Source: Magnolia sinica (taxonomy: Eukaryota; Streptophyta; Magnoliopsida; Magnoliales; Magnoliaceae). Taken from it: DNA of 64,000 bases. The stretch covers positions 24,353,586 through 24,417,585 of the forward strand of contig NC_080589.1 of the NCBI RefSeq assembly GCF_029962835.1, written 5' to 3'. A program made the translations under genes and the position numbers. This document shows positions 46,641 to 58,110 of this stretch, piece after piece (within the stretch, counting starts at the first letter, position 1; each line of letters opens with the position of its first letter). The notes below the pieces were generated by a model, which saw only the letters and a program-made list of their open reading frames with translations, had not been told where the DNA came from and did not search any database.

Positions 46641-48518
46641 CTTAGTAGCTTTTCTTGTTTATACTTCTTTAGCATATAAGTATGTTTGGTAAACAACAGA
46701 CTTATTTAGTCGCACTACAATATGAGATAATGGAATCGATTGACCATAGATCGGAATCTTGATCACGACTGCCCAACCGATCTTGATCACGGTCGGAGCA
46801 AGAGGAAAGCAAATCGAATGGTCATATCCTAGTTATCATCCCCCAATAGATCTAACTCAGCCGCCCGACCATGGGAAGATGGATCGGTCTTTTGCATGTT
46901 TTCAATAAAAACTAGTTCGCTGAAAATCTCATAGGTATCCGTAGTGGAGATAATCATACGAGTTGGATCACATTTATAAAAATCATTTGCAATAAAACCC
47001 TCACGGAGTATCGGTCTCCAGTGTGGGGCAACTTTTATCAGAGAAAACTTCAAAAAGAGCACCAGTCTTTTGAGGCACTAAGAGATCTTCCATATCTATA
47101 GGTGGGGGCCAGTACAAAAGCAAATAAGATATGACGATTCTCGGTTTTCCTGGAACTTTTGGGTCCGCATGTGCACATGGTACGGTCAGTCTGAACTCAA
47201 GAGTAACAGAACGTTCGTACCGAATATTAATGCCATGAATGGATGATAGGCCAAGTCCTAGTCAAAAGAAACTATTCGAATAGGTGGAAAAGACATTGTA
47301 ACTTAAGTATCAAAACTTGTGTCCTTACCTCAGTAGTAGGCTCCGAGGAGTTTCAACAGGAGTTCTTGGGTTTGATACCCATAGGTCGTGAAATCCCACC
47401 ACGGCGTGCGTGGGTGTGTGTCTGGTGCGTGTATAAGTATCAAAACCTACAGATTGCATGAAAAAGGATCACTTGCACATACCTAATCCTGCATATTTGC
47501 ATATTTTGATTGATTCCAAGTCAGCATAGTGAGATATTTGTAAGGTTGCAGAAAGCGCATGGTAACCTAACCACTTTGACGATCAAATAAATCAAGTACT
47601 CCTGGGGTGATCTACGAAGCAACATACATTCCAGTTCCAAACAGTATCCTCGTAAGGCCGTAGAAAGCGCATGGGCTCTACTATACTGGGTTATTCCGAT
47701 GTTAGTATCGATCATGAGCGAAAATGTTGTGGTTGGTTGCCTATAAAGCTGTAGAAAGCGCATGAACAATCACAATGTTTTTCCCAGGTACTTGTATTTA
47801 TAAATGTGGTATATGTGTAAATCAAATTAAACGGTCCAAATCATGGAAATCACTTTAGATAGGTTATATAAACCCAAAATAGTACTAAGTGGATAATTTT
47901 AATTTCTGTTTTTTTTTTTTTTTTGAAATTCTGTTGTTGAAAATTCATGTTGTGTTGTTATTTTTTACATTGATCGCCAATTACAAATCAAGTAATTGAC
48001 TATTTAAGTCATCTGGTTGGTTTAATTCCACGTTTACAATTTTTAAGTGCCGGTGTATCATCCATCGCTCTCTGCAGTATGAAAGTTTTTCTCATAAGAG
48101 GCAATGAGAACATGATTTCATGAACCATATATCAGCTTTGTAGGTGAACTGGTTGGCATTGATCCCTCAATCTCAAAGAAACTTCAGAGATACAGAGAAT
48201 GGGTAGCTGGTGTGGCTCTTGGTTTTGTTGGAGGCTCATAGTTGGAGATGCCAATGGCCATGGCAGGGTCGGCTCCAACATGACTTGAAATTACAAAGCC
48301 TGGGTCCAACCTGAACTGAAACGGACCATCTTTTCTTTGTTAATTTTCTACAGTGTGTGGTCTGGTACCCTCAGATTTTTGAAGGTGTGCTGGGTGATGC
48401 CTGATTTGATAGAGAGCTTGTTTCGGTGGCATTATGGAGGAGGGGGTCTTCCGAGTTCTTCAAAATAGAGATTGGCTAAGTGTGGATGCTGGATCCCGAA
48501 TTTCGCTTCTGTGTGTTG

Positions 48519-48519
<1 letters not shown>
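46641..48519. other. no gene; three copies of a 20-odd-base motif
   Basis: Non-coding. A motif like GTAAGGCCGTAGAAAGCGCATGG-type sequence (core AGAAAGCGCATG) occurs at about 47538, 47652 and 47743, on one strand, each time before unrelated sequence. A T-run lies at 47912. No protein family or RNA gene recognised. Confidence 0.4.

Positions 48520-48520
<1 letters not shown>

Positions 48521-48555
<35 letters not shown>
48521..48555. repeat. (CT)n microsatellite
   Basis: About 35 bp of uninterrupted CT repeats. Confidence 0.97.
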
Positions 48556-48556
<1 letters not shown>

Positions 48557-48631
48557 GGGTTTTAGGGGCTGTGATTAAGGGCGTGTTATGTTTGACCAGT
48601 GTTGTCACTAAACAATTACTTCGAATATATA

Positions 48632-49188
48632 GTCGGTTAGGGAAGCGGATTGCGTACTGAGTAACTCAGTACGGTAAGCGTACTGAGTAAACTCCGTGGG
48701 CCCCTGTTTCATTCATGCATTACATCCACTCCGTCCATCTTTTTTAAGACATAATTTTAGGGCTTTATCTCAAAAATGGATTGTATCCAAACCTCAAATG
48801 GACCACACCACCAGAAACTGTGTGAATTGAACATCTACCATTGAAAAATTCTTGGGGACAACGGAGGTTTTAGATCAAGCTGATATTTGTGTTTTCCCTT
48901 CATCCATGTCCTTCTGATCTTATGAACAGGTTGGATGACAAATAAACATCACTAGGGGCCTTAGAAAATTTTCAACGGTTGAAATCAATAGTTCCACCTT
49001 TTCCAGTGGTATGGCGCACTTGAGCTTTGTATATGCATCAAATTTGGGTTGAACCCATAAAATGATCTAGAAAAACGAATGGACGGCGTGGATAAACAAC
49101 ATGCATTCACAGTGGGCCCAACTGAGTTTACTCAGTACGATAAGAGCGTACTGAGTAACTCAGTGCACAATCCGATTTCGTCAGTTAG
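48632..49188. mobile_element. Mutator-like foldback MITE, copy J
   Basis: A 539-bp element (48641-49179) from GGAAGCGGATTGCGTACTGA to CAGTGCACAATCCGATTTC. Nine-base flanks GTCGGTTAG (48632-48640) and GTCAGTTAG (49180-49188) differ at one base. Subterminal repeats GTACTGAGTAACTCAGTACG (left) and CGTACTGAGTAACTCAGTGC (right) are short palindromes. Same subfamily and orientation as copy I. Confidence 0.85.
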
Positions 49189-50960
49189 ACCCTTTAGAAA
49201 CACTTAGGATTGAGAATTCGAAAATTCTTTGCCCTAAGATAACTCTTGAGTTTGCATTTCAGAAATTCTGAATAAGGGACCACGGTTACAAATAGGGAAT
49301 GTGTTAGGCACCCACTTTACCTTTACGAGCGTACGGTCTCTATTTCATATAATCAAACTAATTTATGAGGGATATGATTAATTCTCACACACAAAAGATG
49401 AATGCAATGATGATAATGGCTAAACAGTTTGAATTTTTGATGGGCATGATTCGATTATATTGGGAAGCTGCAGAGCATACATTCAAATTGACCGAGTGTT
49501 GAGTGCTATGTATGTGGAACTATGATGTATGTGATGCTTGATGTTGTATTAATGCTTATGATAAAACAGAAGCTAACTGGTTATGTTTTTGGGGGCAAAC
49601 TCCGTTCATATCTGCAAGCCACAAAGCATACTGTTCATAACCCCGAGTGTAAGACTGCGATGTAGTAATAATCTCGGTGAGACTGAGGTTGAATCCACAT
49701 GGACTAATCTTGTGTGTTTTTTGAAAGCAACTAGAACTAGAACTAAAAGAAGATAAAAACCTAAATCTGGAAGTATATAGAGTAATTGTGAGAGATTTAA
49801 TAAAAAACTTAAGAAATTCAAAGGTAAGAAACTAGGGTTTCCAAGGATCCACTTGTAGAGATCAGAGAGATCTATGCTTGATTCACAAACAAAACTGGAA
49901 TCAGAGTCCCATCTTATCCAATTGGAAGATATCTCAGTAAAACTAAATCTAAACTTCCTTTGACCTAATTCTTAATGGATGAGAGGTGTAAGAACTGGAA
50001 GTGATTCCATCACAAAACCATGCCCAAGAGACAAGGCAAATAACAGGATTTACCAATCCCACAATCAATTATAAGAGAATCATGAAGATTAGAAGGATTC
50101 CATCACCCAACCATGCCCATGGGACGATGGTGAACAACGAGATTTGTCTAATTTCACAATCTCAATACATGGAAAGAACATACTCAAAGATATCGCAGAT
50201 CTATTATAATTTAAGTCACAACAAACTATTAAAAACTGAAAGTATTTCTTATAAACAAACTAGAATAAAAGATAGTTCATCTTAAACATGAATCAAAGCA
50301 ATAGAAAATATCCCATCACGTTACAAGTTTCACCTCTTAGCCCTAGCTAAGAGGTTTAGCCAACCATAGACATGATTTAACTAGAATCTCTTAAGAAAAA
50401 CATAAAAATGACTAAGGAAATGGAAAAAAAACTCTTGGCGACGGCTTCTCCACGCTTTTGCTCTACTCTCCAAATCCTAGAAGATGCATAGGAACATCCA
50501 AGGGAGTCCTATTTATAGTTGTGGAATTCCAACTTTCGTACCTAGTTGGAAAACTCTAAAAATCGCCTCAAATTTACGCAGTTTTTCAAAATAGGCTTCA
50601 TTCTACACAATTTCACAGAATGTCCAAGCGTTTCAGAATATACTTCTTCAGGACACTTTCAGGAATATGTTTGTTTTTAGGATAATTTCATAGTTCCTTT
50701 CTTCACTTTAAGTCTTCAATGCTCTTTATTCCTCACTTGGTTTTCTTGGATCTTTAGTATGTGAATTTTTCAATCTTGGTCTCCTAAGATTCATTCCTTG
50801 CCTTGGTGATTCTTGAGCATCAAATCCATGCTTATAGCACCCTTTTCAATCCAAGCTCTTAAATTCACCTTGTAACACAAACATGATTAAAATAGAACAA
50901 TACGCATTATCATGTTTAAAAAACTAAGTAATAAATGGGGGATAATATGCAATATTTGAC
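49189..50960. mobile_element. probable LTR-type non-autonomous element remnant
   Basis: Non-coding sequence with phrases I associate with widespread plant LTR-derived repeats: GGACCACGGTTACAAATAGG followed by GTGTTAGGCACCCAC (49278-49312), AGTAATAATCTCGGTGAGAC (49662), AAACTAGGGTTTCCAAGGAT (49828) and a partial internal duplication of CCATGCCCA-type blocks (50022 and 50112). No open frame and no defined borders. The class is uncertain. Confidence 0.4.
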
Positions 50961-52105
50961 CCTTAACACATACGCCCGAGCCAATTACATGCGATAAAAT
51001 AACGTAATGCAATGCAATGGTGTTGTATTTGATGAGCAGATGAGTAGAGAAGGAAATGAGTGTTGCACAATGCTATTGCTCAGAATTAGATGAAATTGAT
51101 TGATGTTTGAACGGTTAAATGAACGGTATTATCACAAAGGCTAGATCGAGTGGCTAGGATTATGACTTAGTTCAAGAGACTTAGACTTTGGTTAGGGCAG
51201 GCTAGACTAGACCAGGGTTGGACTCTCTCTTTCGCTTGTTCTCACCCTCCTCGAGATGTGATGACTAGATGGCTAAATGCCTAAGGGATGAGGAAGCTTT
51301 GAAATAGGAGTGGATGCTTGAAATGACAAGATACGGGGGTTATTTATAGCTCCCAAGCCTAGTTTTCTTGCTATTCTTATCAAGTTCAGGGGTAAAATAG
51401 GGTTGGATGGTTTGGATTTGAGATTGCCACGTGGCATCATCTTAGTCAAAACCCAACAGGCTGCCCCCCTCCCCTATGCGCCTATACTCGATGAACAGCC
51501 AGGGATGTTGACCCGGGATTTGTACAGCCGAAACCTTGGAAATTCTTGATTAAATCTTTCCATGCAAAACTCGGGGAATGTGCCTTGAGGCTCCTACTGC
51601 TATATTTTGGACCTTGTTCAGACCCTTGAGAGTCATCACATTTTGTTGGGTGGTCAGGAAGGGTAAGGTTTCTTACTGTTGATCATATTAGGAATGTATC
51701 TTGTGCTTTAGAATTGTGGAATTTGTGGAAAATCAATTCCTTCGTTATGCTTTAATGATGGAATTTTGGTAGGCCTTCTCAAGCTCATTTGAATGTCTTG
51801 CTCAATGGACAGATTGATCACAATGCTTAGTTTTTCTGTTTCTTCCTCATGAGACTTGTGAATGGTTGGATAGAATATAAACCTCATCGTGGGGCCTAGG
51901 AAGGTTTTAATGCTAGCCTTCTCCATCCCCATTGTGTCCTGTAGTGTGCCCACTTGAGCTTTGGATGGGGCCTGATTTTTTGGATCATGACCATAGTTGC
52001 AAATGATGGAGGGGTAGACATCAAACACTCACCATGGTGGACCCTACAGAGCTTGTCCTTGCATGGGTCCCTGCCATAGCTGTTGCTGGAAATTCACCTC
52101 CCTCC
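50961..52105. other. no gene; foldback-arm fragment near the right side
   Basis: Non-coding. From about 51850 to 52060 a foldback-arm fragment is visible (AACCTCATCGTGGGGCCTAG, GCCCACTTGAGCTTTGGATG, CACTCACCATGGTGGACCC). Nothing else supported. Confidence 0.4.
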
Positions 52106-52109
52106 TAAA

Positions 52110-52412
52110 TAAGGCTGTGTCCTGACCCCAAGATAGAACATGGCCTAGAGCATGGCCGGTGGGGACCTTGATGGATCAAGGTTAGCAAGCCTGAGCCTGA
52201 GCAGACCTGAGTCCAGCCCTTCTGTGCAAGCTCTGGGTTGGGCTATCAACGGTCAGGCCACACTGTACGAAGATCTGTCCATGTTCTGGCTCCAAAATAA
52301 AACTTAGCCATGAGCATGGACCGCAACCATGATGGGCCATGATTAACAAGCCCGAGCTTGAGATAGACTTAGTCCAACCCTTCTGTGCAAGCAGTGGGTT
52401 GGGCTATCAAAG
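52110..52412. repeat. tandem duplication, about 150-160 bp twice
   Basis: Units about 52110-52262 and 52265-52412. Both contain CTGTGCAAGC followed by GGGTTGGGCTATCAA, the AACAAGCCCGAGC / AGCAAGCCTGAGC block, and ATGG-CC-TGAT-G phrases. Diverged, so old. Confidence 0.65.
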
Positions 52413-53070
52413 GGCATGTGGGCCCCACAATATGGTGGCCAAACCATTGATCTGATTTCTCCCATATCTGTCCCAAAACTCTCAACAAATTGGAAGATCC
52501 TAACCTTTGATCTTTGGAAATTTTTATTTAACATGGATTGTTGGTGTGTTTTCCCTTATTATCTTTATCTTCAGGACATAGTATATTGTTGTAGATGTTT
52601 TGTATTCAGTAGGACAGTGCAGGAGAAGTCATGAGGACCGCCCTGACCGGATATGATATTTTAAGTATTTTTATGTATGGTGTGTTTTTTTTTTTTTTTT
52701 TTTGTATAAATATTCTCAATGAGAGTCGAATTAAGGTAACACAAGGAAGACACTTTTTGAATTTTGGGTAGTAAAAGGTTTATAGCTGTAATCCTTTTTG
52801 AAAAGATAGTGATTTCCACGGGACTCATCCATAAATCTGTTATGTTTTGTATGTGTGTGTATGTGTGTGTGTGTGTTTTTCTTTCTTGGACTGCAGGTTC
52901 ATTTCTACAGTGTTTCAAAACTTGGAAGCTCGAGTCCATGTTTGGCTGGGTTGAGTTGACTTGGAAGCTCAACTATGTCTTCTCTTCACTTCCACGTTGT
53001 ATTTTTGTAACTAAATAAACAACTTAATTTAAGAACATTTAAATAGCTGGGCATTGAAGTAATTAAGGTT

Positions 53071-53105
53071 GAGTTTGGTTGCACCAAATATCAAGAACTT
53101 TCATG
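53071..53105. repeat. one-ended MITE trace
   Basis: GAGTTTGGTTGCACCAAATA resembles the ends of the Tourist-like element at 3108. No opposite end was found nearby. Confidence 0.3.
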
Positions 53106-53266
53106 ATTAATTAGTCTAATCATTTTGATGGGTTTTTACTCAATCGTGAAAATCAAGTTCTCATCAACGTCTCTGCCCAGATTGTTTTTGGGAGATTTTC
53201 AAATTTTGAGATTTTTCTCAAGATATTATTAGGAAAATCTAGTAAAAAAATAAAAATATTTATTCA

Positions 53267-53303
<37 letters not shown>
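53267..53303. repeat. (TA)n-(TG)n microsatellite
   Basis: TA repeats to 53282 continue directly into TG repeats to 53303. Confidence 0.95.
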
Positions 53304-54326
53304 GGCTTGAGTTTTGGACATCAGGTCTAGCTTTTGGTGTGGTCTACTTGAATGATGTATGGGCCTGAGTTTTGAGTGTAAGGTCTATCTTTTGGTGTGA
53401 CATTTAATGGTTGAAGTAGATTTCACGTACTCATCACGATGAGCCCTGCAAAATTCAAGGGTGGATGTTGCTCTCCCAACTGTTTTCCTGGGTGTGGCCC
53501 ACCTGAATCATATCAGTCTTATGTTTTGACTCTAAGCCTGTCATGGGATTACACATCTAATGGTTGGAGTAGATCTCAATATACACGTCATGGTGGGCCT
53601 CATAAAAATGAAGGGAGCATGTCTGGCACATGTTCAAAAAATGGTGATATATTCCTGAAAAAACGAGTTCTTATGTCCAATTAGTCCAACTAGTGGGACC
53701 ACACACTATAGTTTACCCATATGGTAACTTGCAAAGCGCATGTGACATCCAACCCTTCCAACAGGTTCGCCTCATCATGAGGATTGCCTGGTGCAATGAT
53801 CAGTTGTAAGTGCACATCCAGTGGTCCACACCAGATAAAAGTTCAGATATGGTAAATATCAAAACACAATTTTAATTCACTCAATGACGGAGTTCTCCAA
53901 AAGGTGATGCTCATGACGAGCCAACCTACTAGACGGGTTACATTACATGTTCAAATGAAATGTTGGAAGGTATTTGCTCATTAGACCTTAACTTATAAAT
54001 GTACACATGAAATGTTGGGTGGTATTTGCTTGTTGGACCTTAACTTATAGATTGGACTTGAGACCTCGTAAAAAAAAAAAAGGAAGCAATTTTATGTGAC
54101 GTCAGCCCTTGATTTGTAATGGGGCACACCATGATGTGTATGTGAGATCCACTTTAATCGTTAGATGTGTAATTCTATGTTGGGCCTAAAGCCAAAAAAA
54201 TCATGCGGACCTATGATTCAGGTTGGCCACACTAAGGGAAACAGTTGGGAGAGATGCTTCCACCCTTGTTTACGAGGTGTGAAATCCACTCCAACCATTA
54301 GATACCACACTACAAGCAAGTGGGTT
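53304..54326. other. no gene; diverged repeat fragments
   Basis: Several short blocks repeat the theme TCTAATGGTTGGAGTAGATC / GTGGGCC / CATCATGGTG (53510-53610, 54120-54310). They look like decayed non-coding elements related to the 55.4-56.3 kb repeats. No coding potential. Confidence 0.4.
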
Positions 54327-54676
54327 ATGCCAAGTAGAGTTGTACACGAACCGAGTTAGCTCGGTTAGCTTGCTCAAATCGACTTGGAAAAGCTCGACTC
54401 GACTCAGATCAAAATTGTGTTTGAGCTGAGTCGAACTAGTTTTATTGAGCTTGGAAAATTTCGAGTTGAGTCCGAGTTGGACCTTGAGCTCGAACCCGAC
54501 TCGGTTCGACTCGACTTGATTTTTTGACCAGGAATATATATTTCAAAACATTATTAAAAAAAACCCTAACCCACTTGAGTCTTGGCCGTTCTCCAGCGCC
54601 CGACCCTAAAAAACCTAACCCACTCCAGCCATCCAGCGGTAGCGCTCGACCCAGACCCTATCAATCTCTCTCCTCA

Positions 54677-54717
<41 letters not shown>

Positions 54718-55108
54718 CCATTCTCCAGCGCCCGACCGGTGACCACTCTCCTCTCCTCTCTTTCTCTTCGTTCTCCAGCGCCCGAATGACGACCGACGAT
54801 TACTCTCCTATACTCTCTCTCTATTCTCCAGTGTCCGCATGGATGACCAGCAACTGGAAGGTACTCTCCCCTACTCCTCTCCTCATCTCTCTATTCTCCA
54901 GCGTCCATTCGATTAGTGGACTCCACCCGACCACTGGCCTGGTGGCTATGGCCTAATCGGACAGTCAGACCCCACTCGAAAACTCGAACTCGAACTTGGC
55001 TTGAAAACTCGAACTAAAACTTAGCTCGAACTCAGCTCGAATTGGACTGAGTTGCTGACCGAGTTGAGCTGAGCTGCGGATCGACTCGTGTACACCTCTA
55101 ATGCCAAG
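54327..55108. mobile_element. hAT-like non-autonomous element
   Basis: A 766-bp element (54335-55100) with ends TAGAGTTGTACACGA and TCGTGTACACCTCTA, flanked by a perfect 8-bp target duplication ATGCCAAG (54327-54334 and 55101-55108). Subterminal regions are full of GAGCTCGA / TCGAGTCG-type short inverted motifs. A (CT)n run lies at 54680-54714, along with repeated TTCTCCAGCGCCCGA blocks (54592, 54722, 54771, and similar at 54823 and 54893). No transposase. End sequence and 8-bp duplication fit hAT. Confidence 0.87.
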
Positions 55109-55396
55109 GGAAACCATTTGGAGGGTGAGGTTTTTCCTTTATACTGTTTCCTATCGTGTGGTCTACTTGAACTACAGATAGGGCTGCTTTTCAGGCGCGG
55201 GTCTAACATGGGGTGGTGCATCTAATGGTCGGGCTTGATGTAACATTAACGCTATGATGGGCCCACTTGAGCTGGCACCACTTTTCCATAGTGACCTTTA
55301 GTAAGTATGACGTGATAACATTTATTAACATTAATTACTCTGTTAAATTATAGTTTTATGTCCAGCTGGTTGTGTAGCATCTCTCTCTACATGCAC

Positions 55397-55860
55397 AATG
55401 AGGTCAAGCTATGTGGGCTTCACTATGATGTGTGTTGAACATCCATACTGTGCATTTGGTGGGTCTCCTCTAGGTTTGGGATGTCCCAAAATCAATCATA
55501 ATTGAAACTCAGGTAGGCTACACAATCTAAAACCATGTAAAATTATGTCTAAAACATCTAAAAGCACTTGGTGGGGCCTACTAAAGTTTTGGAATGACAT
55601 AGAATTTGGTGTGACCTGTCATCCAAGTGAGACATACAATGGATGGGTTAGAAGTCTGAACTACGTCTTTAGGAATGTTTCAATGGGTCGACATCCACTC
55701 CACTCTCAACTGTCATCAATGTTAGCCCACCTAAGTAATGGATTGGCCGATTTTGAATCACATGGCCTACCATGGAAAGGTGCATTTAATTGACTGTGTG
55801 GATGTCCAACACACATCACAATAGGGCTCATAGAGCTCGACCTCATGGGAACTTCCCATG
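55397..55860. mobile_element. MITE with palindromic end, copy 1
   Basis: The left end begins ATGAGGTCAAGCTATGTGGG. The right end is the palindrome CATGGGAACTTCCCATG (55844-55860), which is also the left end of the next copy. Inner arms TGTGTTGAACATCCAT (left) and GGATGTCCAACACACATCAC (right) are inverted. No coding sequence. Confidence 0.65.
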
Positions 55861-56340
55861 AGTCAAGTTGTGTGGGCCCCACCGTGATGCGTGTTGAACA
55901 TCAACGCCGTGCATTTGATGGGTCCCCTTTAAATTATGGGATATCCCAAAAATCAGCTGTATACGGAACTTAGGTGGGCCATACCATCTAAAATTATGTG
56001 AATACATGCCTAAAACATATAAAAGCACTTGGTGGGGCCCATATAAAATTTGGATGCGTCTGAAACTTGGTCTGACCCCTCATACAGGTGGGACACAAAT
56101 AATGGATGGGCTGGATTTGTGAACCACACCTCGGTGGGCCCAAAAACTGATTATGAATGTTTTAATGGGAGGGTAACCCCTCTCAACTTTTGTATATGGT
56201 GTGACCCACAAAAGTCACCAATTGACTTGATTTTTAAGTCTAATGCCCAACATGGAATGGTGAATTTGACTGATGGGGTAGATGTTTGACGCACATCACG
56301 GTGGGGCCACACAGCTCGACCTCATGGGAAGTTCCCATGA
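55843..56340. mobile_element. MITE with palindromic ends, copy 2
   Basis: About 498 bp. The left end CATGGGAACTTCCCATG is followed by GTGTGGGCCCCACCGTGATG. The right end is CACATCACGGTGGGGCCACA then CATGGGAAGTTCCCATG (56323-56339). Terminal inverted match about 60 bp. It overlaps copy 1 by one palindrome. A third, right-end-only copy lies at 56770-56841. Confidence 0.72.
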
Positions 56341-56363
56341 GCTTTATCGCATAGAACCATTTC

Positions 56364-56365
<2 letters not shown>

Positions 56366-56447
<82 letters not shown>
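56366..56447. repeat. (TA)n microsatellite, about 80 bp
   Basis: Uninterrupted TA repeats begin about 25 bases after the right end of MITE copy 2. Confidence 0.97.
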
Positions 56448-56448
<1 letters not shown>

Positions 56449-56769
56449 GTTTTGTGTCGAGCGATGTGTACATACATTGTGTGTTTGTGAAGCTCTGAAG
56501 TCCAACAAGTTGGACCATACAACAACTTTGGTGACTAGTGATTACTAAATGTTATTATAATTAATAAATAAATAGGAGAAAAAAGTGTTATAAAGGTAAG
56601 AATAAATGTATGCACATATGTAGTTATTTTTCAGGTTATGAAATACTTTCTTTCTATTTAATATTTGTTAGTATTAATTCAAATTAACAAAATTTAAATT
56701 AATTAGACCTGAGGTATAGTCCAATCAATTAGACATGAGAGCGCCTCTTATATATATGCACACACACAT

Positions 56770-56841
56770 GGTGTAGATGTCTGACACACATTACAATGGG
56801 GTCCATGTAGCTTGACCTCATGGGAATCTTCTATGAGGTCA
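56770..56841. mobile_element. MITE right-end fragment, copy 3
   Basis: GTGTAGATGTCTGACACACA followed by CTTGACCTCATGGGAA matches the right end of copy 2. The rest of the element is absent. Confidence 0.6.
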
Positions 56842-56870
56842 ACTTCATAGAACATTTTCCATTATACATA

Positions 56871-56892
56871 TGTGTGTGTGTGTGTGTGTGTG

Positions 56893-56937
<45 letters not shown>
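56871..56937. repeat. (TG)n-(GA)n microsatellite
   Basis: TG repeats 56871-56894 and GA repeats 56895-56937. They lie the same short distance after MITE copy 3 as the TA run lies after copy 2. Confidence 0.97.
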
Positions 56938-56940
<3 letters not shown>

Positions 56941-57569
56941 AGTCTAACTTGTTCGATGTCAAACCAACATATATAGAAACTTCAATAAATGTTAGGAAGA
57001 GGGTTCCCTGTCTTGGGTGTACACGGGACATCGACATGGTGTTTATGTGAAATATGATTAAGGTAGACCACACAATTAGAAATGAAATTTTATGAAATAT
57101 TATACCATGGCTATACGTGAAAGCTTGGAAGAGCTAAGGAATAATGGTTATGCCCATAAGGGGGGTGATTAGGACTAAGTAATTTTTTCATCTTTTAAAC
57201 ATAATTTTCTATTGAAACTAATATGCAACTTAAACTAAGCAAGACAATTAACTCTAAGACTTCAAAGCCATTAAAGGGTCCAATCACAAAGACTAGTAAT
57301 GATATGTCATTCAAGCAACTAGTTTATAAACATGATAGTGTACATGTGTGTATGGAATGTGCTACCTATCAACTCCCGGCATTCATCTAATCATACATAC
57401 AGATAATTAAACATTCATCACATAAGTATAATTAAATAAGTGCTCAAATACAATCTCAAACACAAGCATTTATATTGGTTCGATTTTCCTACTCCATTCT
57501 TAACGGATGCACTTAATCCATAAGTGTACTGGATTTTCCTAACGGAGGTTTTAAATCAGGTTCACCTCT

Positions 57570-58110
57570 AACCTTTGCAATCCTACATATATACCAGCCC
57601 CCGCAAGAGACTTTACATGGTTTTCTATTGGCTCGCTACCAACCTCGGTCCTACACAAGAACCTATTGATGTACACTCCTACCGGAGGCTCTTTTAAGAG
57701 ATTTTAATTGAGTTTCTATATGCTAACCAATAACCACGATCATAATCTAAGGATCTATATTCCCGTCGGAGGCTCCTACGGAGACTAACATGTACCCACC
57801 CGTGTCCGGTGAATTTAGTCATATATAAGAGCCTAGGTCCTACAAAAGAAGCTATCGAGTTTAGGTTACAAACTCTTACCCTCAATCCTACATAAGGAAA
57901 GAGAGTATGTACTCACTTAATGACATTTATCGAATTGAGCCCTATTGGTGCATCGTTCTTGAGTCGCTTCTTCAACTCACCCGTGCTTGAATCCACTCAA
58001 TTGCTCCCCTGATTATGTTGTCGATGCTTTGCCAAGGTTTCAGTTCCAAGATTGAACATTTTCTATGTGATACTCTGATGTGGTGATCAAGGTGATAGGA
58101 TGTACGGTGA
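57570..58110. repeat. dispersed repeat, member 1
   Basis: Matches 62850-63400 along about 540 bp: GCAAGAGACTTTACATGG, AGATTTTAATTG-GTTT, GCTATCGAGTTTAGGTTA, AAACTCTTACCCTCAATCCT, GAGAGTATGTACTCACTTAA and TCGATGCTTTGCCAA. No open frame, and the class is not recognised. Two members in direct orientation about 5.3 kb apart. Confidence 0.7.

Noticed and set aside
47320-47460. tRNA-like phrase GGGTTTGATACCC
   Set aside because: It resembles a T-arm loosely, but no cloverleaf could be drawn.
56240-56548. Frames made of Ile-Tyr repeats
   Set aside because: Translation of the (TA)n microsatellite.
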